The position numbers were made by a program, and so were the translations under genes. The notes beneath the pieces are model-generated. The model did no database searches and was not told the origin of the DNA. It saw only the letters and a program-made list of their open reading frames with translations. From Anaerolineales bacterium (lineage in GTDB: Bacteria; Chloroflexota; Anaerolineae; Anaerolineales; Villigracilaceae), in the NCBI GenBank assembly GCA_020851785.1, contig JADZCC010000037.1, positions 17,994-81,993 on the forward strand: DNA of 64,000 nt. Direction: 5' to 3'. Below are positions 1 through 9,159 of the stretch, in pieces (position 1 is the stretch's first letter; every line of letters begins with the position of its first letter).

Positions 1-96
1 TTTGGGCTTGCGCTTAACGCCCTTGTCCGTATCCTCCGGCTTGAGATTGTCAAAAAGATTGTTAAGCTGTTTGTCTAGCTTCTGTTTCTTTGGCAT
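1..96 (-). CDS. Unknown protein, N-terminal 32 codons only (cut by window edge)
   Basis: An open frame starts at an ATG at 96 and runs off the window edge. It overlaps the last 35 bases of parA in another frame, and an AGGAG lies about 10 bases before the ATG inside parA, so translational coupling is likely. The visible 32 residues are rich in Lys, Asp and Asn (start MPKKQKLDKQLNNLF) with no recognisable domain. By position it is the next gene of the sensor/ParA operon and could be a ParA partner or adaptor, but nothing visible proves that. Confidence 0.55.
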   Translation of the reverse strand, partial: MPKKQKLDKQLNNLFDNLKPEDTDKGVKRKPK

Positions 97-850
97 ATTC
101 CATCAACTCCTGGGCCAATACGCGGTATTGCGTGGAACCGCGCGCTCCAGATTTATACTTGGTAATCGGCATTCCGACAATTGGACTTTCTTTTAATTTG
201 GTGTCCACCTCGATGACCGTGTTGAGAACGCCTTCGCCAAAGGTCGAGCGGAGTTGATCGTGGATGTTGCGATGTGTGCGATTGCGGCGATCCAACATGG
301 TGACGAGAATGCGATAAGAAAGATCGGGGTTATTTTCTTCGCGAATTTTGCGAATGAGATTCATCATGTTGCGTAGGGCGTAGGCTGAAAAATATTCCGG
401 TTGAGTGGGGATGAGCAATAAGGTGGAGGCGCTTAATGCGTTGCGGGTAATGGCTCCCAATGCCGGGGGGCAATCCAGCAGGATGTAATCGTAGGGCAGG
501 GGCGCGGAATTGGCGATGGCGCTTTTGAGGATGGCGGTGTAATTGGTGCGAACCGGTAAAAATTGCTCGGCGCTTTCAATGCGCGAATTGGAGGGAATCA
601 AATCCAGATTTTCCACGTCTGTTTTGCGGCGGGCGGAAAGCAGGGAAACGCCTTCGAGGATGACGTTGGCGGAGGTGATTTCCGCTTCGCCGGGTTCCAG
701 CCCCAGCGCCAGGGTTAAATTGGCTTGCGCGTCCAGATCAATTAATAAAACTTTTTTGCTCATTTCGGCCAGCGCCGCTCCCAGCGAGAGCGTGGAGGTG
801 GTTTTGGCGACGCCGCCTTTTTCGTTGGAGATGGAGATGATGGTGGTCAT
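62..850 (-). CDS. ParA/Soj-family (MinD-like) ATPase
   Basis: A 262-residue protein of normal length for the ParA family. The deviant Walker A motif KGGVAKTT is at residues 11-18 with the signature lysine K11. The A' box VLLIDLDAQAN is near 34-44 and Walker B is in YILLDCPP. Such ATPases position DNA or protein cargo through an ATP-dependent, DNA-bound gradient. GAGG lies 6 bases before the ATG. It follows the last sensor gene by 17 bp and overlaps the next gene. There is no ParB or parS nearby. The context resembles the ParA homologues ParC and PpfA that place chemoreceptor arrays in proteobacteria, so a role in placing the sensor array is inferred. A second chromosomal ParA of unrelated role cannot be excluded. 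Confidence 0.93.
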   Translation of the reverse strand: MTTIISISNEKGGVAKTTSTLSLGAALAEMSKKVLLIDLDAQANLTLALGLEPGEAEITSANVILEGVSLLSARRKTDVENLDLIPSNSRIESAEQFLPVRTNYTAILKSAIANSAPLPYDYILLDCPPALGAITRNALSASTLLLIPTQPEYFSAYALRNMMNLIRKIREENNPDLSYRILVTMLDRRNRTHRNIHDQLRSTFGEGVLNTVIEVDTKLKESPIVGMPITKYKSGARGSTQYRVLAQELMEYAKETEARQTA

Positions 851-867
851 GGTTTGCCTCGCTTCTG

Positions 868-3684
868 TTAATGGTCCTGAGAGGAGTTGTTATTTTTTTC
901 TTGAAGGATTTCCACTTTGGTTGCGCCGAGCGCCTGCTTCAATTCGTCCATTGCGGTTTTGATCATTTCCTGCGGGTTGTTGGACCCGCGAATTTTAGTG
1001 GTGATGTCTGCCACGAGACGCTCGCGGGTGGCGCGGGTGGAGGTTTCTTCAAACAGCCTGGCGTTATCCAGCGCCAGCCCCAACCGTTCCGCTACGGATG
1101 CAATCATGGTCAGGTCGTCTTCGGCCCATTCCTGGCCTTCCACAGCCGGTTTGATGTTTAATACGCCAATGGTTTGCTCGCGGACTTTGATGGGGACTTC
1201 CAGCGAATGGCCGTTTCCATTTCCGTTGTTGCCATTTTCTGTTAACGCCAGGTTGTTTTTGGTCAGCGTTTCTCCGCCTGTAAGGGTTTGACGATAGCCA
1301 ATCACTCCGGTTTCCGCTTTCTTTTGCCAGGCTTCGGTGAGGTATTCAGCGAAGATGGATTTGGTCTCTTCCACCGAGGCTTCGGCGGCTTCGAGCAGGG
1401 TGGAGTTATCAATGGCGATGGCAATTTGATCGGCCAATACGCTAAGGATGGCGGTATCCGCTTCGGTGAAGGCGTTGGGTTTAACGCTTTGCACGTCCAA
1501 CGCGCCAATGATTGTACCGCGTGTGGTTAGCGGAAGCGCCATTTCAGAGTGCGTATCTGGCAAGCTGGGGTTGTTAAAGAAGACGGCGTCTGCGCCGGTA
1601 TCCAGCGCGATGCGCGGCAGGCCGGTGGAGGTGACATAGCCAACGATGCCGGTCTGACCAACCCCGAGGCTGTGTTTGCGCGCCAGCATTTCCTGCCCGC
1701 CTTTGCTGTTGGCGGCGCGCAAAACCGCCAGCTTTTTATCTTCGCTAAGGAGGAAAATGCCTACGTGATAGAAACCAAACCTTTCGCTCACGGTTTTCGT
1801 AACGAGCGTGAGTAATTTTTCGGGGTTCTTTTCGGTTGAGATTGACCGTGAAATTTCGGCAATGGTTTGCAGGTCTTTGGCGCGCTTGTCGCTTTGCTGG
1901 GTGGCTTGCGACAAGTCCGCGGTGCGACGTTGTACGCGGCTTTCCAGCGTTTCAATCGAACGCTGAATTTCTTCGCCCATCACGTTGATCGAATCTGCTA
2001 AAAGGCCAACTTCGTCTCGGGTATGAACTGCGGCCCTTTTGCCATAGTCTCCAGCGGAGATGCTTTGCGCCACTTCGGTGATTTCGGCGATGGGCTTGGT
2101 GAAGGAGTTGGCCGCCCACAGGGCCGCCAAAGCCGCCAAAGCCATCAAAATGATACTGGTGACGACGACGTTGCGGGTTTGCTCCTGAATCAGGCCGGTG
2201 ACCGTGCTGGTTGGGGCAGAGACTACGAAGGCCCAGTCGGTGTTACGAATGAGTACCGCCGTGGAAAGGGCGGAATCATAATCCAGGGCAGGCGAGGGAA
2301 GTTCAAATGTGGCGGTTTCTTCCAGTCCTTGGAGTTCAGCGGCGGTTTCTGGCTGAGAGATGAATCTGCCGTCCGCCTGAGCCGGGTCAATTAGACCTTG
2401 CGCGGCCAACGCTTGAATAGTTTCGGGAGTTTCGGCTAAATAGGTTTTGTACGCAAAATTCGCCTTGGAGGAGTGTGCGAGCACAAATGCGTGGCTCCGG
2501 TCCATGATGTAACTAAAGCCAACTTCCGCTTTGAGCGCCCGACTCTTTTTGATGACTTGCACCATCAGGTCTTGAAACAGGCTGGCGTTGTAGGTCTTTA
2601 TGTAGACGCCAATCAGTTCGTTGGATTTTGAAAAAATTGGAGCGGCGATGTAGAAGGAATAGTCGGTCTGCCCGGCTGGTTTGGCCAGCCCGCTGGCGTA
2701 GGGCTTGCGCGTCTCCAGCACGTACTTGTAGAAATCCTGGTTGCTGTAATCCACGCCCAGATTATTTTTGTTGTTATCTAAAACAACCTTGCCGCTTTGG
2801 TCGGTGATTGAATAGGCGGTAATGTAGGTAGGCGCGTTTTTGGTGAAGGATTTTAGCGTTTCCTGAGCCAGAATTTCTTCTTCAGAATTGGCTCTGGCGA
2901 GAGGCGAAAGGCTGATGTAGTTGACGATATCAGAAGAGCGCGCCTGCGTGGAGAGGGTTACAAATTGGCTGTCTGCAAAGGTCTGGAGGTCTCCGCCAGC
3001 GTCCAGCGCGGCGCGTAAAACCTCCGCTTTGATTTGGTCTTCCAGCAGTTGATGGGTGGCGCGATAGGTTTGTACGCCCAGTAGGACGATAGGCAGGATG
3101 GTGAGCGCAATAAAGCTGACCAGTAATTTTGCGCGTAACGTCAGGCGCGGAAAACGCAGAAGCAAGATCCCTAAAAAGACCAGCCCGATGGCAATTGAAA
3201 CTGCATTGGCCACTCCCGGGTTTTTGGCGCTTGGAATGTTCGTAATGAATTGTTCAGCCAGAATAGTTACGACCGCATTCAAAAACGCCAGCGAGATTAC
3301 GCGGGCGATCCAATTTCTGGGGAGTGTGTAAATGGCGATTGCGGCCACAGTGATGATGTTAATGATGCCGGTTGAGACGGCCAGCCCCTTGGCGATGAAA
3401 ATCCGCGAGGCGGTTAATAAAATTAGCGAAGCAATTACCAATAAAATGCCTGTGGTACTCATGCCTCTGCGGCACAGGAAAATGCTGATGATGGCGGTTA
3501 ATGCGCAAAGCCCAAGCGTTACGTAAGTTGAGACCGTAATATCCGAATTGAGCGAGCGACCGAAGAAGAGTAGGGAAATAAACAGGGTCGAAAACAGGAT
3601 GGCAACGCCGAGGCTAAAGCGGTAGGCGTAATTTACCCTTTGATCGAAGCGATTTTTGGCGAAGTTGTTGGCAGGTTCTGACAT
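868..3684 (-). CDS. Membrane sensor: 7 TM, dCache, HAMP, GAF, degenerate GAF; no output domain
   Basis: 938 residues. Six hydrophobic helices lie in residues 20-180 and a seventh near 187-205. They are followed by a large extracellular dCache-like region (about 210-500), a membrane helix (505-526), HAMP (527-580), a coiled coil with an RRTADLSQA-type repeat, and a GAF domain (about 615-762) with FGFYHVGIFLL and the FFNNPSLPDTHSEMALPL block. A second, GAF-like unit (780-878) contains a Gly/Asn run. The shared C-terminal module RERLVADITTKI...ELKQALG is at 885-925. No kinase, HATPase, GGDEF or MCP signalling part follows. The gap to the preceding gene is 1 bp and parA follows after 17 bp. The ligand is unknown. 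The long Cache insertion suggests small-molecule sensing outside the cell. Confidence 0.88.
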   Translation of the reverse strand: MSEPANNFAKNRFDQRVNYAYRFSLGVAILFSTLFISLLFFGRSLNSDITVSTYVTLGLCALTAIISIFLCRRGMSTTGILLVIASLILLTASRIFIAKGLAVSTGIINIITVAAIAIYTLPRNWIARVISLAFLNAVVTILAEQFITNIPSAKNPGVANAVSIAIGLVFLGILLLRFPRLTLRAKLLVSFIALTILPIVLLGVQTYRATHQLLEDQIKAEVLRAALDAGGDLQTFADSQFVTLSTQARSSDIVNYISLSPLARANSEEEILAQETLKSFTKNAPTYITAYSITDQSGKVVLDNNKNNLGVDYSNQDFYKYVLETRKPYASGLAKPAGQTDYSFYIAAPIFSKSNELIGVYIKTYNASLFQDLMVQVIKKSRALKAEVGFSYIMDRSHAFVLAHSSKANFAYKTYLAETPETIQALAAQGLIDPAQADGRFISQPETAAELQGLEETATFELPSPALDYDSALSTAVLIRNTDWAFVVSAPTSTVTGLIQEQTRNVVVTSIILMALAALAALWAANSFTKPIAEITEVAQSISAGDYGKRAAVHTRDEVGLLADSINVMGEEIQRSIETLESRVQRRTADLSQATQQSDKRAKDLQTIAEISRSISTEKNPEKLLTLVTKTVSERFGFYHVGIFLLSEDKKLAVLRAANSKGGQEMLARKHSLGVGQTGIVGYVTSTGLPRIALDTGADAVFFNNPSLPDTHSEMALPLTTRGTIIGALDVQSVKPNAFTEADTAILSVLADQIAIAIDNSTLLEAAEASVEETKSIFAEYLTEAWQKKAETGVIGYRQTLTGGETLTKNNLALTENGNNGNGNGHSLEVPIKVREQTIGVLNIKPAVEGQEWAEDDLTMIASVAERLGLALDNARLFEETSTRATRERLVADITTKIRGSNNPQEMIKTAMDELKQALGATKVEILQEKNNNSSQDH

Positions 3685-3685
3685 T

Positions 3686-5356
3686 TTATGAATTCCCGTC
3701 GGAGCCTAATTTAATCACCACTTCCGCGCCATCCAGAACCTGATTGAGTTCCTTCGCGGTGGTTTTTAGGATGCTTTCTGTACGGACTGAGGCGCTGATC
3801 TTTGCCGCAATGTCTGAAATGAATTGCTCGCGTTCTGCGCGGCGGGCGGTTTCTTCAAAGAGGCGCGCATTTTCAGCGGATAAGGCCACACGCTCGGCCA
3901 CCGCTTTGATTAAGTCCATCTGGTCGGCGCTGACTTTTTCGTTGGCGGGGACATGTACAACCAAAGAACCGATGTTTTCGCCGCGTAAGGCGATTGGAAC
4001 GTGAACCTCTTTTTTGGCTTCGTCTGGCTTTTGGTCGGCTTCTTTTTCGTCTAGCGGGGTCGCGCCGGTGATCGTGTATTTGTACCCGCCGATCTTTTTC
4101 TCACGGGCTAATCTACTCCAGGTGTCTTTTTGATATTGACGTTGGAGCGATTCAGATTCCGCGAGCAGGCGATTGGTTTGGTCGAGGAGGCGGGTGTTTT
4201 GAATGGCCAGGCTGACTTGATCCGCCAGCGCTTCCAGCGCCTCGATATCTTCGTGCGAAAAGGCATTCGACTCATAGCTTTGAATGTCCAGCGCGCCGAT
4301 GATTTCGTCGCCGGATTTTAATGGCAGGGCCATTTCGGAGCGGGTGCCGGGGAGGTAGGGATTGTTGAAGTGGACAGAATCAGCCCCAACGTCGAGGGCG
4401 ATGCGCGGCGTTCCCGATTTGGTCACATAACCAACGATACCCTGTGCGCCAATCTTGAGTTGATGTCCACGCTGTAACATGGTCTGGCCGCCTGAGCTGT
4501 TTGCGGCGCTGAGTACGGCATATTGATTTAATGCGTCGTTGAGGAAGATGCCAACGTGATAAAAGCCAAACCGTTCGCTGATTACCTGGGTAATCTGCGG
4601 CAGGAGTTCGCTTAGATTGCGCGTGGCATTAATCGCTTTTGAAACCTGCGTCACCCCTTCAAATTGGCGGGAGCGGCGCAAGGCCAGGCGCTCTTGAGCT
4701 TCCAAGGCCTGCGTGCGATCTGTAACGCGGCGTTCCAAACCTTCGGTCAGGTCTTTCAACTCGGCGTTGCTGATCTTTAGTTCGCGTTCGCTATTTCTGA
4801 ATTGGTCGGCGGCGAGTTGCAGTCTGTGAATTGCGAAGTAAAAGATGAAAGCGATCAGGAGGTCGCCGACGACCGTGACGATGATGTTTTGAGATTGCTG
4901 AAAGGGGGATTTCGCGGAAATGATTCCAGTCAGGTTGAGGGCCACGATGACGATGTGTTGCAAGGCTAGATAAATGGCAGTTATGAAGACGCCGCGTTTG
5001 CCCAGCAGCAGACCGCCCATTAAAATGCTGATGACGCCTAACAGAACCAGCGGTCTGGGTTCTCCGGCGGCAAGGTAGTTAAGAAAGGTGAAGATCAATA
5101 GATTGATGGAGATAAGTACGCCGCTGGCCAAGTTGACGCGCCCGGCGTAATTCAGCGCCATGCTCAGTCCAATGAAGGCCGCGATTACCAGGCTTGGGGG
5201 CAGTACAAATTGAGCGGAAGCCGGGTTGATGATAGCGACCAAGATGCCGAGGAGCGGCATCGCTCCGTTAGCCAGAATGACCTGGTGAAGCAACCTGGCG
5301 GCTTGCGTTTTTTCTGCGTCGTCAAACACGGGGGCGGAGAGGAATTTTTTAAGCAT
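3686..5356 (-). CDS. Membrane sensor: 6 TM, coiled coil, GAF, degenerate GAF; no output domain
   Basis: 556 residues; a short-type member of the sensor family. About six membrane helices occupy residues 25-180. A coiled coil (185-232) contains TEGLERRVTDRTQAL. The GAF domain (about 240-388) has FGFYHVGIFL and FNNPYLPGTRSEMALPL. A weaker GAF-like unit covers about 400-505, and the common C-terminal module (REQFISDIAAKI...ELNQVL) is at 510-550. There is no Cache, HAMP or catalytic output. Spacing to both neighbours is 1-2 bp, so it is co-transcribed with them. The membrane block resembles the integral-membrane sensory modules of other bacterial receptors only in general layout. Its ligand is unknown. 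Confidence 0.87.
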   Translation of the reverse strand: MLKKFLSAPVFDDAEKTQAARLLHQVILANGAMPLLGILVAIINPASAQFVLPPSLVIAAFIGLSMALNYAGRVNLASGVLISINLLIFTFLNYLAAGEPRPLVLLGVISILMGGLLLGKRGVFITAIYLALQHIVIVALNLTGIISAKSPFQQSQNIIVTVVGDLLIAFIFYFAIHRLQLAADQFRNSERELKISNAELKDLTEGLERRVTDRTQALEAQERLALRRSRQFEGVTQVSKAINATRNLSELLPQITQVISERFGFYHVGIFLNDALNQYAVLSAANSSGGQTMLQRGHQLKIGAQGIVGYVTKSGTPRIALDVGADSVHFNNPYLPGTRSEMALPLKSGDEIIGALDIQSYESNAFSHEDIEALEALADQVSLAIQNTRLLDQTNRLLAESESLQRQYQKDTWSRLAREKKIGGYKYTITGATPLDEKEADQKPDEAKKEVHVPIALRGENIGSLVVHVPANEKVSADQMDLIKAVAERVALSAENARLFEETARRAEREQFISDIAAKISASVRTESILKTTAKELNQVLDGAEVVIKLGSDGNS

Positions 5357-5358
5357 GA

Positions 5359-8148
5359 TTACTTTCCAGCCTTTCCGTTTTTATGATTGTCAAAGCGAAT
5401 CAGCACTTCGGAGCCGGGCATGGCGCGCCCCAGTTCTTCAACTGCAGTTTGCAGGACGTTCTTCAGGTCAATGGAAGCGCCAATTTTTGAGGTGACTTCG
5501 CTGATGGTCTGCTCTTTAATCACCTGCTTTTGCGATTCGTGAATGAGGCGGGCGTTTTCCAGCGCGAGCGAAAGGCGATCTGAAACGGCTTCGGCTAAAT
5601 TAACTTCATCCTTGCTCCAGGCGCGATTCTTCTCCGGAGCCTGGACGCGTAACGTGCCAATCACCTGTCCGCGCAGTTTCACAGGAATGACCATGTAAGA
5701 ATCTTCGTTGTGTTTGCCGGGTTGCGTCACTAGGATGTTTCCTCCCCGGAGCGTTTCGCGGATTTCGCTGGTTTCAACCGGTTGGGTGAGACGCATCCCG
5801 CCGCTGAGGCTTTGGCGATATCCAAGCGTGTCTTCTTCCAGGCTATATGCGGCCCATCCGGCCTTTACGTTTTGGCGGTAGAGCGCTTGATATTCGTTTA
5901 AGGTGCGTTGATTTTCTTCAAAGAGACGGGCGTTTTCGATGGCGATTGCAATTTGATCCGCAAGGATGCCCAGCGTTTGCGCGTCGCCTTCGGTGAAGAC
6001 GCCAGGTTTGTTGCTTTGCACATCCAATACGCCGAGAATCTTTCCGCGGACGATCAGGGGCAGGGCCATTTCGGAGCGCGTGCCGGGGAGGTCGGGATTG
6101 TTGAAGTAAACCGCATCCAGCCCAACGTCCAGCGCGATGCGCGGGTTTCCCGTTTGCGCCACATAACCGACGATGCCTTCGGCGGCAGTGACTTTGAGCG
6201 TGTGCTTCCGGGCTAACATCCGTTTGCCGCCTTCGCTACTGGCGGCCTGGAGCAGGGCAAATTGACTGGTCTCATCCAGCAGGAAGATGCCGGTGTGGTA
6301 ATAGTCAAATTTTTCACTGACCAGGCGGGTAATCAGGGGGAGCAGGCTTTCAAATTTTTGCTCGCTGGAGATGAGCCTGGAAATTTCGCCGATGGCCTGT
6401 AGCTCAGTGGCGCGAATTTCGCTTTGTTGGCGGGCAATCTCCAGGTCGGTGGTGCGTTCAGACACGCGTAGTTCAAGGTTGTTCAGGGTGTGACTAACTT
6501 CGTCGGCCATCTGATTGAAAGCTTTTCCGAGGTCGCCAACTTCGTCTTCGGTGTTAATTTCAGACCGGACGTTGGTATCGCCCGCTGATATTTTTTGGGC
6601 AACTTTGGTTAAGGAAATGAGCGGAGCGGCGATGATTTGCGAAGCTCCAAATGCAATGGCAATCGCCAGAAGCGATACCGCCAGTGAGATGAGGACGGTG
6701 TTGCGTGTTTGCTTTTGTATGGCCAGCGCGTCTTTTGAGACGGGTTCGCTGACGAGCGCGATCCAGGGTTGGGAGCTGAGCGATGCGCCCGTATTGACGG
6801 ATTCGGCCTGCAAACTTGTGGAATAGGCGTTGAAGAAGGGAGTTGTTTGCAGGTTGTCAATTCCGGCTTTGAGTTGAGCGCTAGCTTCATTGGACAGTTC
6901 CGGCGCAAGGGCGGAGGTGTAGAGGTCTTTTCTTGAATTTGTATCTGCAAGGCGTAAGTACGAGGATTTCTCAATCAGCGAGATCGAAATGGAAGGGTCT
7001 TTTAGCTCGATGCGATTGGCCAACCATTGCAGGATGGCGGCATGATACTCCACGCGCAGGACGCCCACGGTTGCGCCGCTGGGGGTTTTGATCGGCGAGC
7101 TAAAGTAGATTTTGCCTTTGCCTTTTTCGTCAAAAATAACGTCGGAGACGTAGGGTAGATTAGTATTTAGCGGAATAAGAAAATAAGGTTGTCCACTCTC
7201 GTCTTCGCTTTCGGTTTCGGTGTACGTTTCCAGTACTTTTTTGCCGTTCTTGTCTAAAAGCGCGTAAGAGATGATGAAGATGGGATTCTTTTGTTGAAGC
7301 GCGTTTAAGTTTTGCAATGCCCGCGCTTCTTCCGCGCTGTTTTTGCGGGAATAAGTGGGCAAGACAAGGTAGTCAATTAATGTCACCTGCCGGGCATCGG
7401 TTGAAACTTGAATTAACTGCGTCTGAAAAAAATCATCGTATTGTCGCGCGGCGAGCGTATTGATATCCGTAAGCTGACTGCGGCTTTCGCGCGCCAGCGT
7501 CATTTTGGCGTTGTAGTTGTTGTAAAGCCCCAGGATTAATAGTGAAAGGAAGGTGGTGAATATAAAAGCGGAGATTAACTTGGCTTGCAAGCTAAGCGCA
7601 TTGAACCGGCGCAAGCCGATGATGAAGAAGATAATGGAAAGGACGGCCGCGGTGACGTTGGTGTAGAGGGCGTTCGATTCCAGCCCGAAATCTGGCAGGA
7701 ACTGATCGAGGAGCATGGTCGCCACGCCGACAATCAACGAGAGCCAGACGCCCCGTGCAATCGGCTGACGGGGGGGGAGCGTACTGGTGGAGATCCCAAT
7801 CCCAAGCAGGGCGGCCAAAATGCCTAAACTCACGCCTTGCCCCTTGCCGACGATTGGCGAAACCAGCGCCAGGAACAGGGTTGTGCCTAATAAAATGTGG
7901 CCGCCTAAAGTGGGTTTATGTTTGAATGCCAGATAGGCCGTGAGCAGGCCGACGAGAATGACCGGAGCGGTAATTAGAAAACCGGCGTAATTTGGATTTT
8001 CTGAAGCCAGCAGGTTGGGGGTGAAAAGAATCGTAATCGTCAAAAATAGAATCGCGATGGTCAACCCAAGCGTTAACGTGCGCTTACGACGGGAAACTTC
8101 CGCGTCCTGAATAACTGGCTGAATGGGTAGGGTAATTCTTTCGCTCAT
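5359..8148 (-). CDS. Membrane sensor: 7 TM, dCache, HAMP, GAF, degenerate GAF; no output domain
   Basis: 929 residues with the same plan as the 868-3684 protein. Six N-terminal helices and one further helix (about 30-215) are followed by an extracellular Cache-like region (about 215-490), a membrane helix near 495-515, HAMP (to about 570) with TEDEVGDLGKAFNQMADEV, and a coiled coil RVSERTTDLEIARQQ. The GAF domain (about 600-750) has the variant YYHTGIFLLDE and FNNPDLPGTRSEMALPL. A second GAF-like unit and the C-terminal module (EQTISEVTSKI...ELGRAMPG) end the protein. It lies 37 bp after the binding-protein gene, one of the two widest gaps in the operon. It has no recognised output domain. 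Confidence 0.88.
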   Translation of the reverse strand: MSERITLPIQPVIQDAEVSRRKRTLTLGLTIAILFLTITILFTPNLLASENPNYAGFLITAPVILVGLLTAYLAFKHKPTLGGHILLGTTLFLALVSPIVGKGQGVSLGILAALLGIGISTSTLPPRQPIARGVWLSLIVGVATMLLDQFLPDFGLESNALYTNVTAAVLSIIFFIIGLRRFNALSLQAKLISAFIFTTFLSLLILGLYNNYNAKMTLARESRSQLTDINTLAARQYDDFFQTQLIQVSTDARQVTLIDYLVLPTYSRKNSAEEARALQNLNALQQKNPIFIISYALLDKNGKKVLETYTETESEDESGQPYFLIPLNTNLPYVSDVIFDEKGKGKIYFSSPIKTPSGATVGVLRVEYHAAILQWLANRIELKDPSISISLIEKSSYLRLADTNSRKDLYTSALAPELSNEASAQLKAGIDNLQTTPFFNAYSTSLQAESVNTGASLSSQPWIALVSEPVSKDALAIQKQTRNTVLISLAVSLLAIAIAFGASQIIAAPLISLTKVAQKISAGDTNVRSEINTEDEVGDLGKAFNQMADEVSHTLNNLELRVSERTTDLEIARQQSEIRATELQAIGEISRLISSEQKFESLLPLITRLVSEKFDYYHTGIFLLDETSQFALLQAASSEGGKRMLARKHTLKVTAAEGIVGYVAQTGNPRIALDVGLDAVYFNNPDLPGTRSEMALPLIVRGKILGVLDVQSNKPGVFTEGDAQTLGILADQIAIAIENARLFEENQRTLNEYQALYRQNVKAGWAAYSLEEDTLGYRQSLSGGMRLTQPVETSEIRETLRGGNILVTQPGKHNEDSYMVIPVKLRGQVIGTLRVQAPEKNRAWSKDEVNLAEAVSDRLSLALENARLIHESQKQVIKEQTISEVTSKIGASIDLKNVLQTAVEELGRAMPGSEVLIRFDNHKNGKAGK

Positions 8149-8185
8149 CTGCTGGTCTCTTTTTGCGCTTCTACTTTAATGGCTT

Positions 8186-9154
8186 TCATGGAAAAAGAAA
8201 CGACGAATTAATAAATTGTTCAAAGCTGGGCGGGTTTCGTAAAACGCCCAAATTGAGCAGGAATTCGGAATTCGCCTGATAGGAATTCTTGAGGCTAATC
8301 AGATTGTCCGGCACGGTATCGGAGAATAATACAATATTTTCCTGTAATGTGTAGATTTGCGCGTCAACTGTAATGTCTTCCGGCGCATACCCGGTTTGGG
8401 CGGCGATGATTTCGTTGGCTTGCTCGGGGTTGGCTTTCCGAAAGTCCACGGCTTCAAACCAGGCTTTGAGAAATGCGCGTACGTCTTGCGGGCGCTCTTC
8501 TGTGATTTTGGCGTTAAAAACGATGACATCCGGGATGATGGATTGACTGCCGCCGCTTTGATAAAGGGTATGCGCGCCTGCGGCCAGCGCTTGTGCGGCA
8601 TAGGGATCCCAGGTGTAGCCTGCGTCAACCAGCGAGCCAAGATTCTCAGGGACTTCTTCGGCCGGGATGTTGAGCATGGTTACGTCCTGACTGGTTAGGC
8701 CCGCCTGATTTAAGGCCTGAAGCAGGAGGAACTCTCCAAAGGTGCCAATCTCGGTGGCCACTTTTTTCCCTTTAAGGCTGGCCAGGTCGTGCGTATTTTC
8801 ATCTCCGAGCAGGTAATAGAAACCGCCATCATCATTCACGGCGACTATTTTTAGCGGCGTTTTGTCGTTGGTACTAATCGCATCATCCAGCCCAAATAAT
8901 GCGCCATCCAGAATACCTGCGGCCAAGTCTGCGTAGGAATCGGAATAAATGGGGTAGTAAACAGGCTCTACGGTAACGCCATATTTTTCAAACAGCCCTA
9001 GTTCCTTGGCCACCAGTAGGGTGTAGTCGCCCCACCAGAGCGTGTACTCAATCCGCAGTGGAGATTGAGCTTGTGAAGCGGCCTGCGCGGGCGCGCAAGC
9101 CGTCAGCAAGCTAATGACCAGAATGCAGGGGAGGATTTTGTTTTTCATAGCCAT
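8186..9154 (-). CDS. NMT1/SsuA-like substrate-binding lipoprotein, orphan
   Basis: 322 residues. A basic N-terminus and hydrophobic stretch end in the lipobox LLTAC, so the mature protein should be lipid-anchored on the outer face. The rest matches the NMT1/SsuA type of periplasmic binding protein (LRIEYTLWWGDYTLLVAKELGLFEKYG at the front; GKKVATEIGTFGEFLLLQAL in the middle). Relatives bind thiamine precursors, sulfonates, nitrate or similar solutes for ABC import. No permease or ATPase gene is in the window. It sits between two sensor genes with gaps of 5 and 37 bp. A role as a ligand-presenting co-receptor is inferred. The ligand cannot be told from sequence. Either of two close ATGs (MAMK) could be the start. 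Confidence 0.87.
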   Translation of the reverse strand: MAMKNKILPCILVISLLTACAPAQAASQAQSPLRIEYTLWWGDYTLLVAKELGLFEKYGVTVEPVYYPIYSDSYADLAAGILDGALFGLDDAISTNDKTPLKIVAVNDDGGFYYLLGDENTHDLASLKGKKVATEIGTFGEFLLLQALNQAGLTSQDVTMLNIPAEEVPENLGSLVDAGYTWDPYAAQALAAGAHTLYQSGGSQSIIPDVIVFNAKITEERPQDVRAFLKAWFEAVDFRKANPEQANEIIAAQTGYAPEDITVDAQIYTLQENIVLFSDTVPDNLISLKNSYQANSEFLLNLGVLRNPPSFEQFINSSFLFP

Positions 9155-9159
9155 GGATA

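Noticed and set aside
543..962. Plus-strand open frames inside the sensor operon, such as 543-962 and 9784-10458
   Set aside because: They are mirror images of conserved coding sequence, without ribosome sites or recognisable domains.
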